This document shows, one piece after another, positions 36,768 to 46,165 of a stretch of 64,000 bases of DNA; positions within the stretch are counted from its first letter, which is position 1; every line of letters starts with the position of its first letter. The position numbers were made by a program, and so were the translations under genes. A model generated the notes under the pieces. It searched no databases. It was not told the DNA's origin and was given only the letters and a program-made list of their open reading frames with translations. The stretch is from Pedobacter mucosus (GTDB lineage: Bacteria > Bacteroidota > Bacteroidia > Sphingobacteriales > Sphingobacteriaceae). The DNA is taken from assembly GCF_022200785.1 (NCBI RefSeq), contig NZ_CP087585.1, positions 682,001 to 746,000 on the forward strand, in the 5' to 3' direction.

Positions 36768-38098
36768 TAAATATTCTTTTTCTGATAAACATCAAGACGA
36801 TAATCAGCTGTACGATCGGCCTTTAAATGCGCAAGCGAACTCTTTGCAAAAGCATCATGAACTTCATCTCCGCTTAATGGATAATCATGTACAAAATGAG
36901 TCCAATGCACTAAAACTAAAATACCATCAGGATTAAGATTTTCTTCAATTATGCTAATAGTTGAGTTAAGATCTTCAACAGAAAGGTAATAACCAACTTC
37001 GCTCATCATAATCAAATCTCTTTTCCCTTCTGGAAATTGATCTGGTATTGCAGCGACTTTAAATTCAACATTTTGATATGCCTTAAGCCTGTTTTTTGCC
37101 GTTTCTAAAGCCTGTTCACTAATATCGATTGATAATAATTGATCGCATTTTTCAGCAATCATTTGAGTAAGTACTCCAATAGAACAGCCAATTTCCAATG
37201 CTGAATGATGTCTTCCTTCAGGAATTGCACTAATTGTTCGCTGATATTTTTCTTTTTCGTATTCGCTTTTTTCAAAATCCCATGGATCAGGATTTTCAGT
37301 ATACAGGCTTTCGAAATAGTTTTTTGGCAGCGTGCTACCACCATTTAGTTTTGATCTTTCCATAAAATATTCTTTTCCATTGGTAAAGTTTGCAATCATC
37401 TCCGAGACAAGCATAAAACCCTCTGGATCATCATCAATTAATCGTGTGGTTTGCGATACATGAGCAAAAATTGCTTGCTCTTTTTGACTAGAAAATTCAG
37501 TAATATCGAGGTGTTTTAATTCTCCTGGTTTTAAATTTGGCAAATCTTCAATAGATGCATTTTGATATAGCCAAATCGGATATTCCCAAATTGTAGTTTT
37601 AAATTTAGTTTGTTTAAGTAAAGTTTGGTGGAGCATTTGCCAGGTTGCACGATGATCTCGGTGTGGATCAAGTTCGTACGGAACCAATATCAACTGCGGC
37701 TTGAAACTTAAAATATCTGTAGAAAGACGTTCCACATTTTCATTGAATTTTGTCTCTCCCAAAGCCGGCAGAGCAGAATCATTTCCATTGTAAAAAATTA
37801 TTTTATCTTGATTTACACCCAGTATTTTCAGTGCCGCTTTAACTTCTTTATAACGAAGTTCGGTTAATAATTTTGAAGGATATTTTTGACTATTTGGGTG
37901 TGATTTGCTTCCATCTGTGGTCAAAATTATTTTAATGTCGCAGTTATTTTCGGCTAATTTTGCGATGAGTCCGCCACAGCCAAGCGATTCATCGTCAGGA
38001 TGTGGCGAAAGAATCAAGCATCGTTCTATTGATTTTAAGAAATCTTGATCAACTTCTACCGCACTTAATCTAAATTTTTGACTATCGAATACTTGCAT
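36767..38098 (-). CDS. PIG-L deacetylase fused to a SAM-dependent methyltransferase
   Basis: A 443-residue two-domain enzyme. Residues about 25-235 are a LmbE/PIG-L zinc deacetylase (SPHPDDESLGCGG with H33, D35, D36; later DPHRDHRATW), the fold that removes N-acetyl from GlcNAc-containing glycosides. After a linker (PDPWDFEKSEYEK) comes a class I methyltransferase (about 255-440; ALEIGCSIGVLTQMI motif I, LLSIDISEQAL, MMSEVGYYL) of the NodS-like type that often N-methylates amino sugars. The fusion suggests deacetylation followed by methylation of the freed amine; that order is inference. Coupled to both neighbours in the operon. Confidence 0.85.
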   Translation of the reverse strand: MQVFDSQKFRLSAVEVDQDFLKSIERCLILSPHPDDESLGCGGLIAKLAENNCDIKIILTTDGSKSHPNSQKYPSKLLTELRYKEVKAALKILGVNQDKIIFYNGNDSALPALGETKFNENVERLSTDILSFKPQLILVPYELDPHRDHRATWQMLHQTLLKQTKFKTTIWEYPIWLYQNASIEDLPNLKPGELKHLDITEFSSQKEQAIFAHVSQTTRLIDDDPEGFMLVSEMIANFTNGKEYFMERSKLNGGSTLPKNYFESLYTENPDPWDFEKSEYEKEKYQRTISAIPEGRHHSALEIGCSIGVLTQMIAEKCDQLLSIDISEQALETAKNRLKAYQNVEFKVAAIPDQFPEGKRDLIMMSEVGYYLSVEDLNSTISIIEENLNPDGILVLVHWTHFVHDYPLSGDEVHDAFAKSSLAHLKADRTADYRLDVYQKKNI

Positions 38099-38099
38099 G

Positions 38100-39215
38100 T
38101 TATTTATTTATAAAGTATTCTGCAATTTTTATTCTTGTTGCATCCGGCGCTGGTTGGCGTAGGTAAAAAGTTAAATCTCTATGTAATCTTTCAAGCTCGT
38201 AAGGATGCATTAAGCCACGTGCGCCTACGCAGCGATTACTTTCTGGAATTATTGAAAGGCAAATCTCTTCAATAACGACTCGGGTCAAATTAGCATAAGC
38301 AATTAGGCTTTCAGCCATAGCTGGATTTTTAACCCAAGCATCATAATTTTTTCCTGCTTTCTCTAACCATAAATTACCTGTTTCAATTTGAGCAAAAATA
38401 TTTGCCAATCTTATCTTTTGAAATGGATCTTCGGTTCTGCCCAGTTCTTTAAGGTAATTTAAAGTTTGTTCGGCAATCGCTTCTGCTCCACCCATTTGCA
38501 CAGCAGCAAAACGAATGGCGCCTCCATTAAAGTATGGCTGCATCAAATATTGACCAGGATTAGCCAGTAACTCTTGATTTTTAAGTTGATAACCTGTAAA
38601 ATCAACAGTATAACTACCTGAAGCTTTCATGCCTAATGGTTTCCAAGATTCACGGTCAATTTTTTCTGCTGGAACTTGATCCATATCAATGATCATCATT
38701 TGCCAACCATGTCTATCAACCGGTTCTATATTACCAGTAATGAGGGCATATTTCACCATCGCCGCTCCAGAACAAAAGGTTTTAGCACCCATTATTTCCA
38801 TTGAATCGAGATTCGAAATAACCTGTATTCCATTATTTGCCTGCGTATTCCAGATGCCGAATAAACATCCTTTTCTTACTTCATTGTACCATTTTTCTTT
38901 CTGAATCTCACTTGCGTAAAGATGAATTAAATACAAAGCGTTAATATGACCTTCATAAATTCTCCCAATGGAAAGGTTGGCTTTTCCAACATCTTTTAGG
39001 TGTTGAAGTAGTTGCGGTGTATTTTCTTCGCAGAAATCCAAGTCTCCATTTGGCAATACCATTTCTAATGCGCCTGCTTCTCTAAGCCAATTTATTTCCT
39101 GTTCTGCTGCAACCTGCGGATCATCTGAAAGCGTAGCATTTGCACTTATCTTCTTTAAAGCTAGTGCAATTTTTTCCGTTATATTTTTGGGTTGAGCGAT
39201 TGTGGCTTCTGTCAT
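38100..39215 (-). CDS. Acyl-CoA dehydrogenase-like flavoprotein
   Basis: A 371-residue member of the acyl-CoA dehydrogenase superfamily: helical N-terminal domain, central beta domain (FGIWNTQANNGIQV, KTFCSGAAMVKYALITG, SWKPLGMKASGSYTVDF) and a C-terminal helical domain (AIRFAAVQMGGAEAIAE, RCVGARGLMHPYELERL). The usual catalytic glutamate is not obvious, so it may oxidise or hydroxylate something other than an acyl-CoA, as relatives in natural-product pathways do. It sits one base before the PIG-L fusion start and five bases after the GT4 gene, firmly inside the operon. Confidence 0.78.
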   Translation of the reverse strand: MTEATIAQPKNITEKIALALKKISANATLSDDPQVAAEQEINWLREAGALEMVLPNGDLDFCEENTPQLLQHLKDVGKANLSIGRIYEGHINALYLIHLYASEIQKEKWYNEVRKGCLFGIWNTQANNGIQVISNLDSMEIMGAKTFCSGAAMVKYALITGNIEPVDRHGWQMMIIDMDQVPAEKIDRESWKPLGMKASGSYTVDFTGYQLKNQELLANPGQYLMQPYFNGGAIRFAAVQMGGAEAIAEQTLNYLKELGRTEDPFQKIRLANIFAQIETGNLWLEKAGKNYDAWVKNPAMAESLIAYANLTRVVIEEICLSIIPESNRCVGARGLMHPYELERLHRDLTFYLRQPAPDATRIKIAEYFINK

Positions 39216-39220
39216 TATAT

Positions 39221-40300
39221 TTAAATTAAACTGTAATTTTCGCAGACTTCGCTTAACATCTGTTCATAATTTAGCATCATTTTGTTTAGATCAAAATGCT
39301 GCAATGCATAATCTCTAACATATTTTCTATCTAAATTTATTGCTAAGTTAATAGCGATACCAAGGGCTTCAAAGTTTGCTGGTTCTACTAATATGCCGGT
39401 GCCTTCAACAACCAATTCTGGGAGTGCACCAATTTTAAAACCTGCAATAGGTGTTCCACAAGCCATCGCTTCGGCAATCACCAATCCAAATGGTTCTTCC
39501 CAAGTTGGGGTAACTAAACACACAGATGCATTTCCAATGATGCTGTTTAGTTGTTCATGACTGCATAAGCCTAGTAGTTCAGTATTGTCGTCTAATATAG
39601 GTTCGATAAATGTTTTATAGTAATTTACATCAGCTATTGCACCTGCAATTTTTAGGGGAATTTTAGCAATTTTTGCTGCGGCTATTGCTAAATGCAAACC
39701 TTTATCAGGATGGATTCTTCCAAACCAAATTGCATAACGTGGTGTGTTTGCTTTTGGATAAAATTCCCAACGATTTACTTCAATTCCGTTAGGTATTACC
39801 GAACAATTGGCTATAAAATTTTCCCAAGTTTTTGCGCTTTGATTAGATACTGTTACATATTTTATCATCGGGTTTTGCCGTTCCTTTGCGATGGCCATTT
39901 TTAATTCGTAAAACGGAGGAGTATGTAAAACGGTTAAAATTGGCGTTTTAACAATGTTTGCCATGGTGATTGGAATATAATGTAGGCTATTATTGAAAAT
40001 TATATCCAAATTGAAATCATCAACTTTCATCATTAATGAGAAATAAGCGTGGTGCTCGGCAATATATTCAGAAGGCAAATCTTTTCGTTTTATTCTTACC
40101 CCAGTATTTTGATCATAATCTTCATCTGATAATATTGAATGTAATGGAAGATCAGCTGATGATTTTGAGCTTGCAAATAAAATTACTTCATGCCCCATCG
40201 CAACAAGTTTTTGCGTAATTGTATAAGTAAAAGATTCAAGTCCGCCTTTAAATGGAGCACTAATTGGGTGTTTTAGGTGGGCAATGATTCCTATTCTCAT
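39221..40300 (-). CDS. Family 4 glycosyltransferase
   Basis: A 359-residue GT-B retaining glycosyltransferase. The acceptor domain begins MRIGIIAHLKHPISAPFKGG; the donor domain has RIHPDKGLHLAI and the E-x7-E motif in TPTWEEPFGLVIAEAMACGTP (about 262-282). This is the family of MshA and BshA, which with a PIG-L deacetylase start mycothiol and bacillithiol synthesis. First gene of the four-gene minus-strand operon, so its glycoside is probably the substrate of the deacetylase further down. The 218-base gap to the divergent helicase should hold the operon promoter. Confidence 0.87.
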   Translation of the reverse strand: MRIGIIAHLKHPISAPFKGGLESFTYTITQKLVAMGHEVILFASSKSSADLPLHSILSDEDYDQNTGVRIKRKDLPSEYIAEHHAYFSLMMKVDDFNLDIIFNNSLHYIPITMANIVKTPILTVLHTPPFYELKMAIAKERQNPMIKYVTVSNQSAKTWENFIANCSVIPNGIEVNRWEFYPKANTPRYAIWFGRIHPDKGLHLAIAAAKIAKIPLKIAGAIADVNYYKTFIEPILDDNTELLGLCSHEQLNSIIGNASVCLVTPTWEEPFGLVIAEAMACGTPIAGFKIGALPELVVEGTGILVEPANFEALGIAINLAINLDRKYVRDYALQHFDLNKMMLNYEQMLSEVCENYSLI

Positions 40301-40518
40301 GAAAATTTAGGGCTGAAATTGTTAATAGTAAAGATGTTTAATCAGAACAAAAAAAAAGTTAGGAAGTTTGAATGTAAACGGCTTAAAAGCTCATTTTGAT
40401 TATTTATTCAATTTAATATTGTAGTCAAATAAGTTGTAGCCCTTTTCAAATTTTATAAATGCATTAACTAGAATCTACATGACGATGATTTTGCTTATTT
40501 TTACGCAAAAAATTCAAC

Positions 40519-41661
40519 ATGTCCTTTAGTTTATTAGGCTTATCTGCAACAATATTAAAAACGCTTGCAGATATAAATTTTACAGTACCTACACCAATCC
40601 AAAATATAGCTATACCAGCCATAATAAATAAAAAAGACGTTCTGGGTATTGCCGAAACAGGATCTGGGAAAACTGCTGGATACGTTTTGCCAATCATAAT
40701 GAATTTGCAACAGCGATTATTATTAAAAAATCGGCATGCGAATGTTTTGGTGCTGGTGCCTACACGCGAATTGGCTGAACAAGTTAAAGACGTATTTAAT
40801 ATTTTCGGCAAAAACCCTTTGTTTCCTATTAAAACTTTAGCCGCTTATGGTGGCGTTTCCATAAATCCACAAATGATGGGAATGCAAGGCGTAAACGTGC
40901 TTGTTGCTACACCAGGAAGATTATTAGAATTAGTAAGCTCAAATGCAGTTCATCTTTCTGATATTGAAACATTGGTTTTGGATGAGGCAGATAAGATGCT
41001 TAATTTAGGTTTCAAGGATGAAATGACCAAGGTTATAAATCTTTTACCGGCAATGCGTCAAAATATTTTGTTCTCTGCAACGCTAAGTAAGGATGTTCAA
41101 AATATTAATCAGATCTTGCTTAAAGAGCCAGTTATTATCAAAATAGAAACCGAAGGAGAATCACTTGATTTAATAAAACAAGTAGCCTATATTGTTTCTA
41201 ACGAGAAGAAAGGGCCTTTCTTACGTTATTTGATTAACCATCATGAAATGAAGCAGGTTCTAGTTTTTGCTTCATCAACTCATCAGGTTGATGCTATTGT
41301 AAATAAACTTCGAAAAAATAATGTAGATGCAAGAGCCATTCACAGCAAAAAAAGTCAAGGATCTCGTACAGAATCATTAGCTCAATTTAAATCTGGTAAG
41401 CTTAAAGTTTTGGTTGCTACAGATTTAATGGCCAGAGGAATAGATGTTATTGCCCTTCCGTTTGTAATAAATTATGAATTACCTCGCTCACCAAAAGATT
41501 ATATTCATCGTATTGGCCGAACTGGTCGTGCTGGAGAAAGTGGAAACGCAATTTCCCTTTTAAGCACAAATGAATTAGATCATTTTGAAGTGATTCAAAA
41601 AAAAATGGGGAAACAGGTAGAAATTTTGGATAGCGAACAAATTTTAAAAAGCGCTTTATAA
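40519..41661 (+). CDS. DEAD-box RNA helicase (RhlE-like)
   Basis: A 380-residue ATP-dependent RNA helicase core with little extension. Motifs in order: FTVPTPIQNIAIP (Q motif), AETGSGKT (I), PTRELA (Ia), ATPGRLLE (Ib), DEAD (II), SAT (III), then VATDLMARGIDV (V) and HRIGRTGRAG (VI). The C-terminal tail is short, unlike the basic tails of DeaD or RhlE, so it may act in ribosome assembly or mRNA decay with partner proteins. Divergent from the glycosyltransferase operon. Confidence 0.92.
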   Translation: MSFSLLGLSATILKTLADINFTVPTPIQNIAIPAIINKKDVLGIAETGSGKTAGYVLPIIMNLQQRLLLKNRHANVLVLVPTRELAEQVKDVFNIFGKNPLFPIKTLAAYGGVSINPQMMGMQGVNVLVATPGRLLELVSSNAVHLSDIETLVLDEADKMLNLGFKDEMTKVINLLPAMRQNILFSATLSKDVQNINQILLKEPVIIKIETEGESLDLIKQVAYIVSNEKKGPFLRYLINHHEMKQVLVFASSTHQVDAIVNKLRKNNVDARAIHSKKSQGSRTESLAQFKSGKLKVLVATDLMARGIDVIALPFVINYELPRSPKDYIHRIGRTGRAGESGNAISLLSTNELDHFEVIQKKMGKQVEILDSEQILKSAL

Positions 41662-41754
41662 TTTTTAGTTTCTTTTTTATGCTGATTATGTAGGTTTTAG
41701 TTTTTGACTGAAGATAAGAATGATGGTAAATAAAAATCGTACATTCGCAAAACT

Positions 41755-42072
41755 ATGGGTTACGCAAAAGAAAGAGGAAAGTTCGAAAAACTTTTAACAA
41801 AGGTTGATGGGTTAACAAATTATGATGATAAAAGCCTTACCGTTATCACTGATATTTTTGAGCAATATTCTCATTCTTTAAGGATATTAAAAAATAAAAA
41901 CGCAGAGTCGTTTAATGATCTTTATCTTAATGAATTGCAGCAAGTTAAAGAATTAAAAAAATCTTTAAAAGCAAGTGAAGAAGCAGATCGTCAGGATAAT
42001 TTTGTAAAATATAAAGATGGCTTGTCTTCAGCATTGCAAAAAATTATTTTAGTTACTAAAGAAAGCGCTTAA
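41755..42072 (+). CDS. Hypothetical small helical protein
   Basis: A 105-residue protein, strongly charged and lysine-rich, predicted to be all helix (KFEKLLTKVDGLTNYDDKSL, LNELQQVKELKKSLKASEE). No signal or membrane segment, no family recognised. It lies between the helicase and a convergent kinase gene with its own 93-base upstream gap. Composition is like the neighbours, so I take it as a genuine gene. Confidence 0.55.
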   Translation: MGYAKERGKFEKLLTKVDGLTNYDDKSLTVITDIFEQYSHSLRILKNKNAESFNDLYLNELQQVKELKKSLKASEEADRQDNFVKYKDGLSSALQKIILVTKESA

Positions 42073-42090
42073 ATCAGGCTGGATTAAACA

Positions 42091-43614
42091 CTAATTTGCT
42101 TGAATCATAAACGAAAAAGTTGATCCTAATCCAGGTTCACTTTTGATATTTATTGTTGATCCATGGAGGTTTATTATGGTTGAAACTAAATAAAGCCCGA
42201 TGCCAAAACCGCTAATAAACTTGGTTTGTTCGCTGCTCACCCTAAAGAATTTTTTAAACATCATCTTTTGATCATCATTAGAAATTCCCAAGCCTTGATC
42301 GGTAACACTAATTAAAAAGGACTGTTCTTTTTGTTGGCAATCTAGCGTAATCAAACCTCCATTTGGTGAATATTTTTGTGCATTGCTAAGCAGGTTGGTG
42401 AGTACAAGTAAAAGTTTTTCCTGGTCTCCAGATACAGGTGCTACCGCTACGCCACAATAAACAATTGGATGTTTGGCTGACGCGATCCGAGCATCATTTA
42501 AACTATCTCTTATCACAGTTACCAGATCAAAACTCGTTAAATTAAGTTTCATCTGACCATTTTCAAACTTTGAAATGGTAAGAAAATCAGAAATCATATT
42601 TTCCAATTTCTTAGTCTGAAGCTCTGCTTTTACAAGCGCCTGACTTATAAATTCGAATCCTTCTCTGGTTGATTTATGCAAAGCAACCTGAATATAAGAT
42701 TTAAGAGAAGTTAATGGTGTTTTAAGCTCGTGACTTACAAAATCTATAAACTCATTCTTTTTATTTTCTAAAATCTTTTTATCAGTAATATCTCTAGCAA
42801 TTTTTGATACACCAACAACCTGATTATCTTGATCTTTAATAGGCGAAATCGTTAGGGAAACACTAATTAATGAGCCATCTTTTTTTAGTCGTTCGGTTTC
42901 AAAATGATCAACCCTAATTCCTTTCCGCAGTTGTTCAAGTATTTTAGGTTCTTCATCATAACGTTCCAAAGGGATAATTTTTAAGATGGAATAACCTATC
43001 ATTTCTTTATCACTGTAGCCAAAAATTCGCTTTGCAGAATCGTTCCAACTCGTAACAATACCGTCTAAATTTTTACTAATTATGGCGTCATCAGAAGAAG
43101 CAACAATGGCTGCAAGCCTATTGCTTTGAGTTTCAGCTGCTCTATGTGATGTTAAATCTCTTACGATTTTTGATAATCCAGTGATCACTCCATCACTGTT
43201 AAGGATGGGAGAAATGGTTAAAGAAACATCAACCAATGATCCATCTTTTCGCAAACGTTTTGTTTCAAAATGATCTACTCTAATTCCTTTTTTTAATTGT
43301 TTAAGTATAGTAGATTCTTCATTTAATCGATCTAAGGGTATAAGTTGAAATATAGATTTCCCAACTATTTCCATGGCGCCATAACCGAAAATTCTACAGG
43401 CAGCATTATTCCAGCTGGTAATTACTCCACTTAAATTATTGCTGATAATTGCATCGTCTGTATTCTCAATTATTGAGTTAAGGGTTGCACTTTTTTCTTC
43501 AGCAATTCTTAGTTTGGAATTCAGGCTTGTAAGTTGGTCAATATCAAATCTTAAATTCGATTCACGTGTTTCATGTTCCTTAATTAAATTAAGGATTGTT
43601 GCAGATTCTTTCAT
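42091..43614 (-). CDS. Histidine kinase with two near-identical PAS domains
   Basis: A 507-residue cytoplasmic kinase. A coiled start (about 1-45) leads into two PAS domains (about 45-160 and 168-285) that repeat the same phrases: DDAIIS, ITSWN/VTSWN, RIFGY, GIRVDHFET, RKDGSL/KKDGSL, SLTISPI. They look like a recent internal duplication. HisKA follows (FVSHELKTPLTSL) and a HATPase domain (NLLSNAQKYSPNGG, GLGISNDD, GFGIGLYLV). No receiver or DNA-binding partner is adjacent; it is divergent from mgtE. Confidence 0.88.
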   Translation of the reverse strand: MKESATILNLIKEHETRESNLRFDIDQLTSLNSKLRIAEEKSATLNSIIENTDDAIISNNLSGVITSWNNAACRIFGYGAMEIVGKSIFQLIPLDRLNEESTILKQLKKGIRVDHFETKRLRKDGSLVDVSLTISPILNSDGVITGLSKIVRDLTSHRAAETQSNRLAAIVASSDDAIISKNLDGIVTSWNDSAKRIFGYSDKEMIGYSILKIIPLERYDEEPKILEQLRKGIRVDHFETERLKKDGSLISVSLTISPIKDQDNQVVGVSKIARDITDKKILENKKNEFIDFVSHELKTPLTSLKSYIQVALHKSTREGFEFISQALVKAELQTKKLENMISDFLTISKFENGQMKLNLTSFDLVTVIRDSLNDARIASAKHPIVYCGVAVAPVSGDQEKLLLVLTNLLSNAQKYSPNGGLITLDCQQKEQSFLISVTDQGLGISNDDQKMMFKKFFRVSSEQTKFISGFGIGLYLVSTIINLHGSTINIKSEPGLGSTFSFMIQAN

Positions 43615-43849
43615 AACACGTATTAAAAGTAAAAATACAAGATAGAGATCTTTAAGCGATCTATTTTATTAATTCATTCAAATTACAGTTTTTATACATA
43701 AAGAAGATCTCGAACTTTAGCATAATACTGCCATTTTGATCAGAAAAACAGCCGCTTAAAATGTCAATATTGGCTTTTTTAAAAATAAAAACGCACCTTT
43801 GCGAACCGATAACAGAGGTTTGAAATGTAACGATATAGTTTAATTATTT

Positions 43850-45226
43850 ATGGAAGAATTGGTTGTAGAAGAGATTCAGAAACTGCTTGAAAAAGAGGAT
43901 GATAAGGCGTTAAAACTTTATCTTGATGAATTGAATATCTCTGATGTAGAACAGCTAATAGATGAATTTCCACAATATGCAGCTAAATTTATAGAAACGA
44001 TATCCTTAAATCGTGCTGTTAATGTTTTTAGAATTCTTGATTTCCCTACTCAGGAGCGAATTATTAAAAAACTTTCAGGTAATAAGCTAAATCAAATCAT
44101 AAAGGATTTGCCTCCAGATGATCGTACGGCGCTTTTCAGTGAATTAAAAGGCGACGTGGTCAAAAAGATGATTACCCTTCTTCCTCCACAAGAACGGAAA
44201 GAGTCGCTTGCTTTGTTAGGCTATAAGGAAGATAGTATTGGTCGGTTAATGACACCGGATTATATTGCTGTGAAGCCTGAATGGTCGGTTACGCATGTTT
44301 TAGCGCATATAAGGCGATATGGAAAAAATTCGGAAACGATAGATGTTGTTTATGTAATTGATAAAGACGGGGTTCTACTTGATGATATTCGAATTCGAGA
44401 GGTTTTATTAGCAAATCCAGAGGCGATAATTGGTGAATTAACTGATAGGCGATTCATCGCTTTAAAAGCCAACGATCCTCAGGAAGGTGCTATTAATACC
44501 TTCAGAATGAACAATCGGGTGGCTTTACCCGTAGTGGATGAAAATAATATTTTGTTAGGTATTGTTACCGTAGATGATATTTTGTGGATCGCCAATGAGG
44601 AATATACTGAAGATATGCACAAGTTTGGTGGCACCGAGGCCTTGGATGAACCTTACCTTGATATGCCGGTTCTAAAACTTGTTAAAAAGCGTGCGAGTTG
44701 GCTTATTGTATTATTTTTGGGCGAAATGCTAACCGCTACTGCTATGCAGCATTTTGAAGTTGAATTAGAAAAAGCAGTCGTTTTGTCTTTATTTATTCCA
44801 CTAATCATGAGTAGCGGTGGCAATAGTGGATCTCAAGCTTCCACATTAATTATTCAAGCAATGGCGCTCGGAGAAGTGACTATTTCAGAATGGTGGAGGG
44901 TAATGAGACGTGAACTAGTTTCAGGCGCTTTACTTGGCATCATTTTAGGTTCAATAGGTTTTATCCGTATTGTTACGTGGCAAAAATTGCATTTATATAA
45001 TTATGGCGATCACTGGTTCTTAATAGCTTTAACCATATTTTTTACCCTTATCGGCATTGTTTTATGGGGTAGTTTAATTGGCTCTATGATGCCAATTATA
45101 ATGAAAAGACTTAAGCTGGATCCCGCCACATCTTCCGCTCCGTTTGTTGCTACAATGGTTGATGTAACCGGAATTGTTATTTATTTTAGTGTAGCAGTTT
45201 TAATTTTGAAAGGCGTATTACTTTAA
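43850..45226 (+). CDS. mgtE: Magnesium transporter MgtE
   Basis: A 458-residue Mg2+ channel/transporter of the inner membrane. The N-terminal superhelical domain (about 10-125; LPPDDRTALFSEL) and two CBS domains (about 130-255; SIGRLMTPDYIAV, LPVVDENNILLGIVTVDDIL) sense cytoplasmic magnesium. The C-terminal five-helix pore follows (SSGGNSGSQASTLIIQAMA near 322-340; ATMVDVTGIVIYF near 436-448). Length and order are standard. Six bases upstream of the HAD hydrolase gene. Confidence 0.94.
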   Translation: MEELVVEEIQKLLEKEDDKALKLYLDELNISDVEQLIDEFPQYAAKFIETISLNRAVNVFRILDFPTQERIIKKLSGNKLNQIIKDLPPDDRTALFSELKGDVVKKMITLLPPQERKESLALLGYKEDSIGRLMTPDYIAVKPEWSVTHVLAHIRRYGKNSETIDVVYVIDKDGVLLDDIRIREVLLANPEAIIGELTDRRFIALKANDPQEGAINTFRMNNRVALPVVDENNILLGIVTVDDILWIANEEYTEDMHKFGGTEALDEPYLDMPVLKLVKKRASWLIVLFLGEMLTATAMQHFEVELEKAVVLSLFIPLIMSSGGNSGSQASTLIIQAMALGEVTISEWWRVMRRELVSGALLGIILGSIGFIRIVTWQKLHLYNYGDHWFLIALTIFFTLIGIVLWGSLIGSMMPIIMKRLKLDPATSSAPFVATMVDVTGIVIYFSVAVLILKGVLL

Positions 45227-45232
45227 ATTTTT

Positions 45233-45853
45233 ATGGAAAATCAAAAAAAAATTACCACACTTTTTACTGATATAGGTGGCGTATTATTAACAAATGGTTG
45301 GGATCGGAACGCTAGGGGCGAAGCAGCAGTACTTTTCAATTTAGATTCTGTAGAGGTAGAAGAACGCCATCACCTCACTTTTGATACGTATGAAGTTGGT
45401 AAAATTACGCTAGATGAATATTTAGATCGACTTGTTTTTTATGAAGATCGTAATTTTTCTAGTGATGATTTTAAAGAATTTATGTTCAAAAAATCACAGG
45501 CTTACCCAGAAATGATTCAGCTAATTTGCGAATTAAAAACAAAATTTAATCTAAAAGTTGCTGTTATAAGCAACGAAGGCAGGGAACTTAACCAATACCG
45601 CATTAACACATTTAAGTTAAATACGTTTATTGATTTTTTTATTTCCTCAAGTTTTGTTCATTTTCGTAAACCCGATGCAGATATTTTTAAGGTTGCCATA
45701 GATATTTCGCAAAGCGATGTAGCAACGAGTTTATATATTGATGATCGTATGCTTTTTGTTCAAATTGCCGAAAGTTTAGGCCTAACAGGAATTCATCATG
45801 TTAATTACGAAGACACTAAAGCGCAATTGGCTGCTTTTGGTTTAGAAGTTTAG
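45233..45853 (+). CDS. HAD-superfamily hydrolase
   Basis: A 206-residue haloacid-dehalogenase-like protein with a helical cap: motif I TLFTDIGGVLLTNGW (about 8-22), motif II VISNEG, motif III lysine in RKPDADIF and motif IV YIDDRMLFV. The second motif-I residue, usually aspartate in phosphatases (DxD), is glycine in TDIGG. This resembles members with dehalogenase-like or non-phosphatase activity, so the reaction is uncertain. Likely co-transcribed with mgtE (6-base gap). Confidence 0.82.
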   Translation: MENQKKITTLFTDIGGVLLTNGWDRNARGEAAVLFNLDSVEVEERHHLTFDTYEVGKITLDEYLDRLVFYEDRNFSSDDFKEFMFKKSQAYPEMIQLICELKTKFNLKVAVISNEGRELNQYRINTFKLNTFIDFFISSSFVHFRKPDADIFKVAIDISQSDVATSLYIDDRMLFVQIAESLGLTGIHHVNYEDTKAQLAAFGLEV

Positions 45854-46165
45854 TTTTTATATTAAAGCAGTTAAGTAGCAAAAGTCATTAATTACTTACT
45901 TTTGTTGAAAAGCAAGGGCAGTAACTTTTTTTAAAGTTCTCCCTGCTTTTCGTTATATCTTTTTGTGAAAAACAAAAAGGATGACACTTCAATCAGGTTT
46001 AAAAACTTAGAATGTACAATTATTAAAGGCTGCGGAGTGAAATAACACTGTAAAAACACAATCTAATTCCGTGCTTTCTGTGTTTCCTTGGCGAAATCGT
46101 AATAAAAAAAGCCACTCTTTCGAATGGCTTTATTCTTTTAAAGTCCCCGCAAAGGGATTTATAGG
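45854..46165. other. Intergenic region between convergent HAD and ychF genes
   Basis: No coding frame is supported. The only clear feature is the ychF terminator near its right end. The remainder is AT-rich with a slightly G+C-richer patch (about 45910-45960) in which I recognise nothing. Confidence 0.4.
46101..46131 (-). terminator. Rho-independent terminator of ychF
   Basis: On the minus strand, AAAGCCA (46131-46125) pairs with TGGCTTT (46114-46108), followed by a run of T and TATT. It begins 35 bases beyond the ychF stop and is positioned for both convergent genes, with the better T run in the ychF direction. Confidence 0.75.

Noticed and set aside
34432..40300. Bacillithiol or mycothiol biosynthesis
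   Set aside because: GT4 and PIG-L fit, but no cysteine-adding enzyme is present and the GT2, MurG-like GT, methyltransferase and flavoprotein have no place in those pathways.
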